Source: Acephala macrosclerotiorum (Eukaryota; Ascomycota; Leotiomycetes; Helotiales; Mollisiaceae). From it: DNA of 64,000 nt. The stretch covers positions 62,001-126,000 of the forward strand of contig MU119217.1 in assembly GCA_014904845.1 (NCBI GenBank), in the 5' to 3' direction. The position numbers and the translations under genes are program-made. A model generated the notes under the pieces. It was not told the origin of the DNA and searched no databases. It saw only the letters and a list, made by a program, of their open reading frames with translations. Positions 22,135-34,314 of this stretch are shown piece by piece. Each line of letters begins with the position of its first letter. Position 1 is the stretch's first letter.

Positions 22135-23327
22135 TCAGAACCTCTCCTTCATTCTCGCAGCTACTGTTCTTAGATTCCCGTACACCTTTCCTGGTGGACT
22201 TCCTAGGATTAAGCTGACGATTGCTTCTCTTGCGATGTGGATGTTCTTGAATCCTCCGAGGATGTGGATTTTTGAATCGGCCAGAACCACGCGAGTTCTT
22301 GAGGCATTCTCTATGGCGAACTTCGTCTTCCCGTCTTTGCCAGCAATTCGTCCGATAGCGCGACCCAGATCTGCTCAACACATTAGCACTGTAAGAAGCC
22401 AACATTTGAGTTGGGAGCTCCGGAGCTAGGAGTTATCTTGGGAGCTGAGATATGCAATGAACGGACGCGATTCATTTGCATGCAGGCTCCTGAGACAACT
22501 CCCACCTCCAGAGCTCACATGCAAGAAAACAGTAATTTAGTACGGGAAAAAGACGTACGCTCTCCCTGAAGGGTCTTCACGTCCTTGATTTCGAAGGTCT
22601 CGATGTAGAGGTCGTCTAATCGAAGGAGGGCTATCGCATCATCGACTACGACTTTGCATTAGTGAGTGAAAGAATATAGGACCAAGACTTCGTGAGGCTC
22701 TTGGCTTTAAAAGTGGAGTATACCGTCGAATCCCAACGAGAACGCCTTAACAAAATCTTCGCCTTTCTGAAGCGCTCCTGGGTCGGTTGTCTTTTTGTGA
22801 TTTCGTAGTTCGACGCATTTGCTCTTGACGTTCATTCGGACCTGTAGCTTCAAATGCTCCACAAGTGGCGGGTACCTATTTCCCTTTAGTTTTTGTCCCT
22901 TCTCTCCTCTCCTTGTTCATCGATCTTACATCTTAGGCCATGCCGCCTTCAACGGAGAGACTCGGTGCGGTGGTATAGGGACCTTTCTGCTCTCGACTTT
23001 GAAGTCGGTCTCCTGGTATATGTGAGGATGCAATCTAAATTTATGCTTAGGCAGAAGGACGTACATGTTGCTTTGCTGGCGCAAATCTAGGTCTGCCCTC
23101 CTCGTCCACTGTCATCTCTGTGTCGCCCTCCACCGGCTGGACTGCTCCTGCTTCTATTGGCATCTCGCTGGGCGCATCGAGCAGCAATTCATCATCTTCA
23201 TCTGAAATTCTGTTAGAAAGCTGCATGTATGCGGAAAATTCCCGAGCATACCTTCTCTTGGCAACGGCACGCTGGCAGCATCGGCGAGCTCTTCTGGCTT
23301 CCGCAGCAGGGCAGTTGGTGCTGGCAT
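22135..23327 (-). CDS. PNO1: Pre-rRNA processing protein Pno1/Dim2 (KH domain)
   Basis: Six exons: 23327-23252, 23201-23065, 23012-22930, 22875-22724, 22645-22559 and 22370-22135. They give 256 aa with consistent phases. The start MPAPTAL and the acidic segment [11 protein letters not shown] are typical. They are followed by [33 protein letters not shown], then [34 protein letters not shown]. The C-terminal KH-like domain has [29 protein letters not shown] and the invariant end RMKERF. Pno1 acts with Dim1 and Nob1 in 18S rRNA dimethylation and 20S pre-rRNA cleavage on pre-40S particles. The fifth intron (22558-22371, 188 nt) is unusually long and contains an earlier AG that would not keep the frame. 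It is divergent from MDM31. Confidence 0.95.
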
Positions 23328-23583
23328 TTTGGAGTCTCCGTTGTGTTCTTGAAATAGGACGTCTTCTGTCGGTGGGGTTAAATATTTCCAATCGCTAGAT
23401 TTGTGCACGATAAGAACGCCAGAAAAGTATAGAGTCCGTGCACTTAGCGCGTCAGCCTTTCCGCGTCGATCCAAAGTCTCGATTTTCTCCAGCCTCCGAA
23501 GCGTCATCGCACTATTTTCTCCTCTCTTGCACTTTGCTATTGCAAATGTTGGTTGCGACTTCAACAGTCTGCTGACGTCCACA

Positions 23584-23613
23584 ATGATTTGGAGAGCATG
23601 TCTTCAGTCATAA
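23584..23613 (+). other. Upstream ORF overlapping the MDM31 start codon
   Basis: The ATG at 23584 opens a 9-codon frame ending in TAA at 23611-23613, overlapping the main ATG at 23598 in another frame. Scanning ribosomes would meet it first if transcription starts upstream, so it could lower MDM31 translation. Confidence 0.5.
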
Positions 23614-25812
23614 AGAAGAGATTATGGTCCCAGATATGGGATCCAGCATGGCAATTTACACGCTTTGATCGAGTTCCGAGAACCTCATTTTCCAAAGCAA
23701 CTTTTGCAAATCCTTCAAGACAGTTTTCTTGGAGCAGACCCAGGTTGCAGTCTCAATCCCCCAGGAGTAACAATGTCAAGAAAAGTTTTGCTTCGTGCGG
23801 CCTTCTTTTCTTCGAATTAAGTCCGACAACAACGACTGCGACATCCACAATCACCTCCTGTACCACGACTGCAGAAAAGACTTTATATACCTCTGCAACA
23901 TTACCTCGGCCGTCAATATCATCTTTGGCACAGCAATCATGGCGAAGGAGCATTCATTCAAGCGGCGGGAGGAGGCAAAGGGGTAATGCGAGGAGGAATA
24001 AGAGTTCTACATCCAGTGGACAGAATGGTTCAAGAAAGTCTCAGAATGGAGATGCTGCTCCGAAGTCTACGCCTACGGCGAAAAACCCAGAACCTAAAAC
24101 TCCTGAGTCTCCTAGCAATTATCTGCACCTTCCTCATCTTCCGCACATGCCTAAGATGCCCCATCGACCGACAAAAGAAGAGCTTCTAGCAGCCGCAACT
24201 GGTTTCTGGTCGCGGTTAAAAGTTCGCTTCAAGTGGTTCTCTATACGAAGTGTACGACCTTGGAATGTGGATGATTGGAGTGCATTTGTGTCGTGGTTTG
24301 TGCTTGGAAATATAGTCTGGATCTTGGTTGGAACTACGACATTCTTTTCGCTTGTCATATTCTCCATTAATACGGTCGTTGCACAAGGTACGCTCACTGT
24401 ATGAATGTCGATTCGAGTTGTTAACATGTTCTGTAGAAACGCTAGCAAGATGGGTCGGAGATTATCTTACACATTCAGCAGGAGTCAAAGTCGTTTTTGA
24501 ATCTGCAATCGTACCAAAGTGGAAAGATGGAGTGATCACATTTCACAACGTATTTGTTTCTAGAAGACCCGGTCAGGGCAAGACCAAAGTCAGCAAAGGA
24601 TCGTCAGTTTCGGCCGCCGCTGCTGCTGCAGCAGAGAGGCAAGCCGAGTTAGTGGGCAGGAAAGAAGCAGAGGAGGAGGAGGAGGAAGAGGATACGAATT
24701 ATACCCAGTTCGACTTGACTATTGGCACCGTCAACGTCACGCTTTCATTCGTCAAGTGGTGGAATGGGAAAGGACTTCTGAGAGATGTGGAAGTCAAAGG
24801 TGTTCGAGGGGTTGTGGACCGAACTTCTGTCAATTGGGGAGATACATATGTTGATCCGAGAACATATAAGCATACACACCATGCGGGAGATTTCGAGATT
24901 GATTCATTCAAGATGGAGGACTTGTTAATCACGGTTCACCAACCGAAGGGCTTCCGGCCGTTTTCAGTGAGCATCTTCAACTGCGAGTTGCCCCAATTGC
25001 GGAAACAGTGGTTATTCTATGATTTTTTATCGGCAAACAACATGTCAGGGGCATTTGATGGGTCTCTATTCACAATTCACCCTCGACAAATGCATGGCTT
25101 CGCAGGAGCCCGCCATGACGAAGAAGAAGACGAGGCAAATCCTTGGAAGAAACACAGCAGACTTCGCATAGATGGTCTCAAAATCGATCATCTGAATCGA
25201 GGAGTCGAAGGACCCTTTGGATGGATCCAAGAAGGCAACGTGGACATTGTAGCAGATGTCATGTTTCCCGCAGAAACTGACGACAGCATTGCAAAAGTCA
25301 TGTCTGATTTCTATGATCGTATGGAAGCTACTGTCACCTCAAACCGCTATATACACATCCTGGAGAACAGTCCGCGAACAGCTGATCTGAATACACCTGA
25401 GAATCGAGCATCGTTTGCTGAGAGGGCCAAGCAAGCGGATGATAAACGATTCCTTGTCATGGACCTCAGAGTACATCTCAACGACGTGAAAGCTGCCGTT
25501 CCGCTCTTCACTCGCGATCTCTCCTACATCAACTCAGCTCTCATCCGCCCAATCGTCGCCTATATTAACTCTCAAAAGACGTTCATCCCTATCAATTGCA
25601 GGATAGTCAAACGGGCCAGCGAATTCGATGGGAGTTGGACGATCTTCGACAGTGGATTGATGGAAGATCTATCAGCAGAGACCTACGAAGCCTTTGCTAA
25701 AGACGTGGTTGATAGCCAGGCACGAATGCGGAGGTTAAAGAAAGTAGGATTCTGGTCTATATCCCTAGCCATCCAGGCTTTGTTTATGGGAATGGCTGGA
25801 AATGTTGCCTGA
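23598..25812 (+). CDS. MDM31: Mdm31/Mdm32-family mitochondrial inner-membrane protein
   Basis: Two exons, 23598-24387 and 24437-25812, with a 49-nt intron, give 721 aa. The N-terminus is rich in Arg, Ser and Thr and reads as a long mitochondrial presequence plus linker. A first membrane segment lies near residues 233-258 (SWFVLGNIVWILVGTTTFF). The family core follows: ETLARWVGDYLTHSAGVKVVFE, PKWKDGVITFHNVFVSRRP and VTLSFVKWWNGKGLLRDVEVKGVRGVVD. A Glu run (EEEEEEE) lies in the linker. The far C-terminus (WSISLAIQALFMGMAG) is a second membrane segment. Mdm31 and Mdm32 are needed for mitochondrial shape, nucleoid distribution and lipid transport; the core resembles chorein/bridge-like lipid-transfer folds. 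The start is decided by the conserved presequence-like frame despite the overlapping upstream ORF. Confidence 0.92.
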
Positions 25813-26126
25813 TAATAATGACTCCCCTCAATTTACGACGAATACGTATGTACAAAAGTTTGTAGCGACTAGAAATATGGGACGGGCAGGCACGGTCGGC
25901 GCATAGGTGGCTCTCAGAGAGCTGGATTGTATTAAGGAGTTCGAGGGCAAGGAATATACACACGCTGCATAATTGTAACTGTACATAGATCTCACATCCA
26001 TCAAATGGGCAAATGGATGAACTTGGTGCCATCGAAACTTGTCTATGTTTACTTCCTCGTCGTCGGGCGCTGCGGAGTGCTGGTCTCGCCCAAGAGTCGA
26101 CTCAATGGTACCTGACATAAAATTAA

Positions 26127-27079
26127 ACTCCACCAACCTCCATCAAGACCACCCCTAAGGCCAGAAAGCTCCAATCTAGCAATCGCTCTGATGGCAATGC
26201 ACTTCAAAATTCTCCAACACCGGTCGAGACTCCTATACTGTAACCACCACTAGAGAACTAAGTTATAAATATAGACTTAGTTTTACATTTGTCTCCCAGC
26301 ACACCTCAAGATCTCCTCAACGCCTTCCTTCAGTCTCATCAAATTGCACGAGTTTCCAGTCTGTTCGAATAGTCATCTGATGCGATAGAGACTAGCAAAT
26401 ATCAGCCGCCATCTTCGAGCCAAGTATCCCCCACACAACTGCTTAACGCTGCTCAGTACGAGCTCTTCCACAAGCTTAATCGTACTATATCTAGGGATGA
26501 TCTATCTACATCAACAGCAGATTCAGTCTCCAACACTCTCGACAAGTTAGAATACGAGCTTGTAGTCTCGCAAGACCCAGGTGCCAACTAACATGAGTCT
26601 GGGTACATCAAGTTCGTAAGTTATCGCTACTCTTGCACATCGATCCCATGAAACTGACTACTACAATCAGAGAGGACTTTTTGCCTAACTCATCTCATCG
26701 ATCCAGAATACCGGTTCTCTTGAATTTCCCGACAGCAACAACAGGCACTATTTTTTTTAGGTCAGTGTTTGATGCGACAAATCCTTGTATTCGCTTTCGT
26801 ACCAGGAAACTTCGGCTTGAGACAATGAGCGAAGTCTTGTGGAATGATGCTGTGTGTGCTCTTTACGAGAGAATGAAGGCTTCAGACCATGCTCCATACC
26901 TCAGAGAAGACAACAAAATCTTGTATCTCCTCCAACAGTTCTCGGCGAAGAGTACGCGCTTCTGCCCTATTGTCGTCTTGGTCGGAGAAGCAAACTTCGT
27001 CCGGTTCTACAGCTCCACATGGTACGGGCGAGTCATACCTTTGATCACGGGAGACTGGTTCGTACTCACAGCCCATTGA
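26127..27079 (+). pseudogene. Degenerate coding region of unknown family
   Basis: One frame stays protein-like for a long way but is broken. Codons from about 26127 read a Pro/Thr/Ser-rich segment to a stop near 26241. From 26299 a frame reads QDLLNAFLQSHQIARVSSLFE, meets TAG at 26370, continues SSDAIETSKYQPPSSSQ...LNAAQYELFHKLNRTISRDDLS, and meets TAA at 26589. A likely intron (donor near 26604 or 26616, acceptor at 26670) leads to an open frame ending at 27079 (REDFLPNSS... APYLREDNKILYLLQQF). I do not recognise the family. It may be a decayed gene, or a live gene with introns I cannot place. Confidence 0.45.
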
Positions 27080-27317
27080 TGCTTTCGTTTCCCCGACCAA
27101 GTCGGCAACCCTAAGTAGCTCATACTCTTGATCTGTCATCCAGCATGGTTCCTTTACGCATCGGACGCTCTTCCCGACTCCTTGAAATGTCTAGACCCAA
27201 GAGGAGCATAATCATATGAGCTATGTCGGGGGATTAAACTTACCTCAAGTAACAAAAAATCTGAAGTCTGTAAGCTGTGAAGAAAATTTGTATCCGTACC
27301 GTGTTCTATTTTAGCCT

Positions 27318-28699
27318 CTAGATCTTACTCGCTCCCGTTCTACGCGCAGCGAAGTTCCTCTCAGCCGGAAGTGCAAAAGCAACGTGGTGGCTCAAAGCCA
27401 CAACACCTCCTTCGTCATCCAAGATCACTACTTCGAGATCCATGCGTCCGTTCTTGATTTGCTTGCTGTCTACTCTCACAAATAGCCACTCTACTCCTTC
27501 CTCTGGTAGACTTTTCTTGATATCCAGATTCAAAAGCAACGTGGGATACCAGAATCTCGCGGGTCGAACAGCTTCCTTGCCCTCTTTCTGATTCTTCACA
27601 TCGTAGGGATTGGCTTTGCCAATGAAAGCCTCAACGGGCATCGGCCACATGTCTGACAGGTAACCAATCGAAGCATTGTTCCACTTCTCTCCCGTAGCAA
27701 GCTTCACCCACTCATCGGCTGAAGATCTCTTTCGTTGTCCTTCTCGTGGGAAGTAAAACATTGTCTTCTCGGTGGCTTTTCTGAATGCTGCGAATGGCAT
27801 CTCGGGGGCTCGTGTCCAGTGCTCATCTTGGTCTTTGGATAGGAGGGAGAGGTTAACTGGCAAGGGAGCTGGGTGGAGGGCGTAGTTGGTGGTGAAGGTT
27901 ACTCCGTCTTCGGCTGTGATGTTTCCTTGCGTGATGGAGCCTACGACTTCCTCTCTGCCTTCCTGCATATCTCATAGTCAGTATGCTTCATGAGGAAATT
28001 GTGGGTTGACTTTTAAGTGTGTAAAATTCATGGAAAGTATGTGGGAGGGGAACATGGCTCGGAAATGGCTGGGACTTACTTGAGACAAGGTGATGTGGAT
28101 GACGGAGGCTTGACGACCGAGCTTGGTGTCTTTTACTGTGAAGAGGGCAGAGCCTTCTGAGGTACGCCGGAGGAAGTCGAGATGCAGGGCAATGGTGTGG
28201 GGTTGGTTTTGGGAGGATAGGGTGGTACTGAAGTGCTTGGAGGCAACTTGGATGAAAATTGCTGTTACATAGCCTCCGTGAGGGACTGGAATGTTTTAGT
28301 AAAGTGTTGACAACTACTCTATATGAAAGAAACCCGACACAGTCAGAATAAACATGCTGGTTAACTAACTTGACAACCGAGTGATCTTTTCGATATGACG
28401 CAAATCTAGCATGATAATCGCTTGATTGATAATTTGACTTTGCCATATACGTTCGGATTCCCCTTGAATCGATGCTAAAAGCACAGAGCAAAAGCTTAGG
28501 TAGACACTTGGCTTTGCCAAATACAGTCGGATATCAGGAACTTTCAAACCAATCACAACTGCTTCTGTTCAATGCCTAGAGCTTACGTACCTGAACCGAT
28601 ACACCAATCGTCCTCGAAAAACGCTTCGTATTCATGAGACGAGAGTGCCTTTATTGCCGTTGCTGCCGCAAACGTCGTCCCAGCCCCAGTTGAGGTCAT
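27318..28699 (-). CDS. Thioesterase-like (double hot-dog, TesB-type) protein
   Basis: Three exons, 28699-28591, 28285-28080 and 27962-27318, with introns of 305 and 111 nt, give 319 aa. The start is MTSTGAGTTFAAATAIKAL. The hot-dog hallmark follows: VPHGGYVTAIFIQVASKHF, then HLDFLRRTSEGSALFTVKDTKLGRQASVIHITLSQ. A second hot-dog half follows, ending with the family-like strand DLEVVILDDEGGVVALSHHVAFAL. This is the fungal thioesterase-like superfamily related to acyl-CoA thioesterase II; the substrate is unknown and there is no peroxisomal SKL-type C-terminus (it ends ASKI). The 305-nt first intron is far longer than others in the window. Confidence 0.85.
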
Positions 28700-29582
28700 C
28701 TTCGCGGTGAATTGCTGATTACAAGCTCTATGAATAGTTGCCACTTTATTGAAAAAGAGAGATCGGATATCCTGAGATGGATGTAGTCTTCCCTTACCGG
28801 AGCCGAGGTTCGAATCTTATCGATTGCCAAGCCGACCACTTGGTACACCAGGAACGGTACTTTAGGTTTAAAAGGGATTGTATCACATGAGACTCGTACA
28901 CTTATGAGATGAACGTCTTTGCATATCTTGTGACCAGGCTGGCGACTGATTGATGTCACTGTCAGCCTTCCAACGTTTGCCCCTGAGTATCCACCCACTT
29001 ATCATCATGAAAGTGGAATCAGATTGCCGAGCGATGGCTTTGAGACCCCTTGTTTGGCACAGGAACAGTTTTCGGTTTCAAGAAGCGCTTTGCGTGTGGT
29101 ACATAAGCCTTGATGATTCGGTGCGGTCTCGAGGCTCGTGTTGACGTCGAGCTGGTCACTGGAGTCACATTTCGCTGCAGCCTCGTGAGGTACGTAAGCC
29201 ATTTTTGAATGCTTGAACAGCCCCTGTGTGAGCCTCTATCGAACCCTCTTCTTGTGAATCCAACTCCATTTGAAACGCAACTTGCGACATAAAGGTGGGA
29301 AAGAGTCTTTCGTCCCAAATCAATTACCGTACTCTAACCTTACAGCACCGCGACTACGCGAGCTAGCGGACCCCGTAAATTACAAGGAGGGATAAGTCGA
29401 ACCCAAACATACTCTTTTTACCCACCTCTCATAGTCTTTGGAATACACCCAGCAAAACATATATTTCAACGAGATAGATGCCATCGATCATCAGACTATT
29501 TGCGTTCCATCGCCTTGCGCGCTGCCGGATCTCCCACATCAATCTTTGAGTGACATTGCGGGGCAAGTCGACCATTATAACG
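28700..29582. promoter_or_regulatory. Divergent promoter region, thioesterase-like / ArfGAP
   Basis: An 882-bp gap between divergent starts. Short open frames on the minus strand have no recognisable motif. I see no clear TATA box or repeat. Confidence 0.4.
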
Positions 29583-32500
29583 ATGGGACAAGTATCAAGC
29601 TCTCCCTCTGAGGGAGCAGCAGTCTATTTAAGAGACCAGACACGATGTTAGTATGTCTCATTTGGATCAAATAGCTGCTGCTGATGAACTGCAACAGTAA
29701 CCATATCGTCGCTATCGGTCATCAACTCTCGACGTCGAACCGTCCTCAATGTCGTCCCTAACTCGTTCCCTGCAACGAGAGTCACAGCAAGCCGCGATCT
29801 GGGCGACAATAGTGTGGTAGAATACGTTCAGGTACACCAGACACTTTTGAATGATATCCAGCGCAGTTCTCAGGGAAGAGCACGCTGACACGAGACTGCA
29901 TAGGATCCCGAACCGTCTCCCACGACTCTGACTCCTAATTTTATACTCAAGCTTAATAACGACGACGAACTCACATTCAAATTTACCTTCGTTCTTCGCA
30001 AGTCACAGCAGTTTGTTCCGGGCGCAAATGGCGGACCAGATACTGTCAGCCTCGTCGACACAAACATAAATGGCCTCACATATGTATCGGCTTCTACCGC
30101 CAAGGAGGTTGAGACGCTGGTGACTCGAGAATTCCATGCCGACCCGAACCTTCACAAGAATGCAAATGTGCAGTTAGTGGGGGATTTTTCAACTGGTGGC
30201 AGTCAGTCAGTATCCTTCGAGTGGTCCTGGAAATGGAGACCTCCAAAGGCCACAGAAGATAGAGGAGGTGGTTGGAGGAACGATTGCAGCGTATGTTACT
30301 GCCATTTACATGAAAGGAAAGTGCTAATGGTACAAAGTTTGTTGAGTATGACCAGCGTGCTCATCGACTGAACACGCTTGCCAGCTTTTCATTCTGGGTC
30401 TCAAGTAAGGCTGTCTTACCCTCCAGATCACCATATACATACTGACTTGACTGTAGACAACCAAGGATATCTCAGCCAGCCTAATTCTCCTTCCCCACCT
30501 TTCCACCTCGTCCCACCTCCGAAATTGCGTATTCCATCCTCACAATCTATGGATTCTCGAGTGAGCGGTACCGATACTCGCGACTACGAAGACCCACCTT
30601 CTCCTCATATGCTACCAGTCGAGGCTCCTGCAGCAGTCGGTCCTATTCCGAAAGATATAATTAAGGTGGATGTCTCTTGTCAACGCCCTGGTGAAGACAT
30701 GAGTGCAACTGAGGATGGGCCTCTCTTCCGAGCTACCATGAAAGCCTTGGAACAGAAGACGGGAAACATGCGGCAACGCATGAAGAAAGTTTTGAAGAAG
30801 GCCGAAGCTGCACATATGGCGCAAATCGAGTGCAATGACGCCATATCGGGATTCATGGATGCTCTCCGGGAAGCATCAACATCAAACGCGAATGCCGTGC
30901 AGCCAGCATTGGAGCACTACTTCGACAAGATTGCCCGCGAGATTCTATCTTACGAGAAGCAAAATACAGTCAACTTGCAACGAATTATCATCGACCCCCT
31001 CGCAAAGCTTTATACCCTAGACATCAAACAGGCCGAAGCCAAAAAACGAGACTTCGAGGAAGAGAGCAAGGACTACTACGCGTATGTGTCGCGATACCTT
31101 GGCCAGCGACAGGATTCTCTCAAGAAAAAGAAGGCAGCAGAGAGTGATACGAAGTACCAAACTAAAAGACGGAATTTTGAATTAAAACGGTTCGACTATT
31201 CGTCATTCATGCAGGATCTTCATGGCGGTCGCAAAGAACAGGAAGTGCTGTCCCATCTCACAAAGTATGCGGACGCACAAACAAGAAGCTACTTAGCTAC
31301 CGCTAAGAAAGTTGAGGAGATGCTTCCTCAATTAGATGCATTGAGCGCCGAGGTCCAGGAAGCCGACAAGGAATTCCAGTACCAAAGGACCGAGCGAGAG
31401 GAGAAGCGTCGGAACCTTGAGAAAAGCACCATCACATATGTCGAGCCCGACACAGTTCCGGCTGTAGGAATTATACCACCATCAACCTCATACTCTACCA
31501 GTACCGCGAGCGCGTACGTTTCTGATGGAGAGCTTGGCCGATCAGACAGTACTGCGTCGCAGTTGAGAGCCATTCCTTCAAATGGCACAGCCATGACAAC
31601 ATCAAACGGGGGCGCACCGGATTTCTCTAGGTCACCAGGTAGCCTCCAGTCTACCGTAGGGTCTGTCAGCAGCCCTGGGCCTAACTCAAAGTTCAAGGGC
31701 ATTCGAGATCTGGAGGAAAAGGACCACTCGCAGATTTCGAGCAGTGAGAAGCATGGAACCCAACGCAAGGAAGGCCTTCTTTGGGCATTGAGTAGGCCTG
31801 GGAGCCATGCAGACCCCAGAGGATTGAACAAGCAAGCGTGGCACAAGTAAGTTGTCCAGTATGTTTTCTTGTGCACTAAACTAATTCTGATAGGTTCTGG
31901 ATTGTGCTTGATGCTGGCAAAGTCTCGGAATACAGCAACTGGAAGCAGCGTCTGGATTTGCACATGGAACCCATCGATCTCCGGATGGCATCTGTGCGAG
32001 AGGCTCGTGATGCAGAACGCCGTTTCTGCTTCGAGGTCATTACGCCTCAATTCAAGCGGGTGTACCAGGCCACGTCAGAAGATGATATGAAGAACTGGAT
32101 ATCTGCAATCAACAATGCTATTCAGAGTGCGGTAGAAGGTAGGGACAACATGCCCGCGCCAGCACCTCATCAAGAGCCCCACTCGATCCGACGAGACATC
32201 GGATCGATTTTGACAGGCAAGAGTTCTTCCATGAATCATGGGAGCAACCACTACAATGCTAATCAAAGTGGGAATTCGTCGAACAACAATGTTTTCCGTC
32301 GGACGACGGTGGGCGCTAGACCTGTCTATACTCGGCAGGGCAGTAACGGTTTCGACGAGAGCCCCGATAAGCTGCTTCAACTATTGCGAGATGCAGATCA
32401 AGGCAACTGCTGGTGTGCGGATTGTGGTTCAGGCACGAAGGTGGAATGGGTCTCGATTAACCTTGCCATCATTCTTTGCATCGAGTGCAGCGGCATTCAT

Positions 32501-33208
32501 CGTTCTCTTGGAACGCATATCAGCAAAGTTCGCTCGCTTACCCTCGACATAAATTCATTCACTACAGATATCGTGGAACTTCTTCTCCTGGTTGGCAACC
32601 GTGTTTCCAACATGGTTTGGGAAGCAAAGATGGACCCATCCGCAAAGCCTTCGCCACAAGCAACTCGCGAGGAGCGATTGAAATTTATCACTGCGAAATA
32701 CGTAGACAGAGCGTATGTGGAGCCGATCTCGTCGACTTTGTCCCGGTATGCAACCGCAGACGAAACCCTTCTTGCAGCTATCAAAAAGAATGAAATACAA
32801 CAGGTCATATATGCGTTGGCATTGAAAGGCAACCCCAACGTCTGCGACAAGTCAAGGGGGACGCATTCTGTCTTCTTAGCTCTTGCTGCAGCGGATCCGG
32901 CAGCTCCTTCCCCAGTCGCCTCACCATCAAGACCAGATACAGCAGCCAAGGTTACCGCCTTCCCAGTTGCTGAGATTCTAGTTCAAAATGGGGCTGAGAT
33001 TCCAGCGACGCTACCTGCATTTCCCTTGAGTCGAAGTGCAACGCTCTATATTGAGCAGAAGAGTGGACGAGGGGGTCCACAAACCGATGGCCTTGGTGCA
33101 CTACCAACAGTGACGGGCGAAAGACAGCAGAAGGAGCGTGAGGCTCGTTTACAGAAACGTGTCAGTGCCGGGGGACGTCTTGCAAAGGCGCCCATTCCGG
33201 AGAGATGA
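29583..33208 (+). CDS. BAR-PH-ArfGAP protein (ACAP/Csx2 type)
   Basis: Six exons, 29583-29646, 29698-29831, 29904-30290, 30338-30404, 30457-31846 and 31894-33208, give 1118 aa. The N-terminus MGQVSSS fits an N-myristoylation consensus. A fungal N-terminal module precedes a BAR region (about 305-530, coiled-coil helices such as LEQKTGNMRQRMKKVLKKAE). A PH domain follows (about 650-770: KEGLLWALS... FWIVLDAGKVSEYSNW... AINNAIQ). The ArfGAP zinc finger has Cys 855, 858, 876 and 879, with the arginine finger R884 in GIHRSLGTHISKVRSL. The tail resembles degenerate ankyrin repeats (DETLLAAIKKNEIQQVIYALALKGNPNV). It should activate Arf GTP hydrolysis on curved membranes. The fifth intron splits the PH domain. 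Confidence 0.93.
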
Positions 33209-34314
33209 TATATGTTCTTGATGCTATAATGATGGGATGGATTGGAGATACCAAGGAATGCATTGGTTGGCGTTCGATTCTTGTTTTTAAGTGACCGACT
33301 GCATCGTTGGAGGCGAGCGCCTGGATATTTGAAGGGCCTGGGATACATTGTCAGGGTACAAAGGAAGGCTCTTGATGTTTGAGTTGATCCAGATTTGGAA
33401 AGGCTAATGATATGGATAATATTAATGGATCAAGGACTTCATGATAGCTTGCTGCATCGCAAGCTCTGTCTGTAAAATGCAATGGATTATGGCCACGATG
33501 ATTTTGTTTGGTTGTCGTTGGCATAGCGAACTGGGGCATTTTCACAAATCGCAGGGTAGATTACCTGTTATGCTTACCAACGATGCTGTCTTGGCAGGTC
33601 ACGCAGTTACGCGACTGGAAGCCTTATTGCAGGCCAAATAATGTTTTCTGGACCCTTATGATACGATTTCCTCTATTTCACGGCAGAATAATCCATCCCC
33701 GCGAGTGCTGCCCATTTTGATCTAATCTCCCAATCTTCCCTCGACACAGACCGCATCTCATGCACGATGACGTGGTGTGGCTGGTAAGTTCCTCACGCTC
33801 CTCGATCTGCCGCCCATTTTTATGTTTCAAGCTCAATTTGATACGAACCACTTCTTGTTTTCTGCAAGCTTGTCTCTTTCTGTACTGACCGAGAGAATGC
33901 ACATGGTAGGAGGGTCCAAGGATGGGTTGACGTCGTCTTCTCATAAGCTTCCTCTTTCTCTATCGAATATTAAAAAAAAAGTTCGAGGTTCAAAGCCAAG
34001 ATTCTCGCACCCTCTCTGACATTGAACTGTCTTCTTGGCAAAGCTTGACTCGCTGAAAGGCCGGGGCCAAAGCTAAAAGATCTTCTCCAGCTGTGCCAGC
34101 TTTGCCCTTCTCCAACTAGACTGTCAGCAACCGGAAACTCGATCTGGGCTGAGATCAGCTAAAGTGCTAGCTTGCGCCCTCGACAGACTACAGTCGTGGT
34201 ATTGATAAGTCGACGAATACATTACGACGTGCATTACCCCTCCTGTGTGCTTACAGACAGCGAAGTGAATCATCGCAGTCGCCTTTACTGTGAAGCTATA
34301 CACAGTCTGCAAAC
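33209..34314. other. Intergenic region, ArfGAP 3' end to C2-protein promoter
   Basis: About 1.1 kb. The right part (33720-34314) is pyrimidine-rich in places and should hold the promoter and leader of the C2-domain gene. A run of nine A lies near 33972. No gene is supported. Confidence 0.5.

Noticed and set aside
22004..22429. 141-aa plus-strand frame
   Set aside because: It is the complement of the PNO1 KH-domain exon.
28801..28830. GGTTCGAATC resembling a tRNA T-arm
   Set aside because: No D-arm, anticodon arm or acceptor stem can be folded around it.
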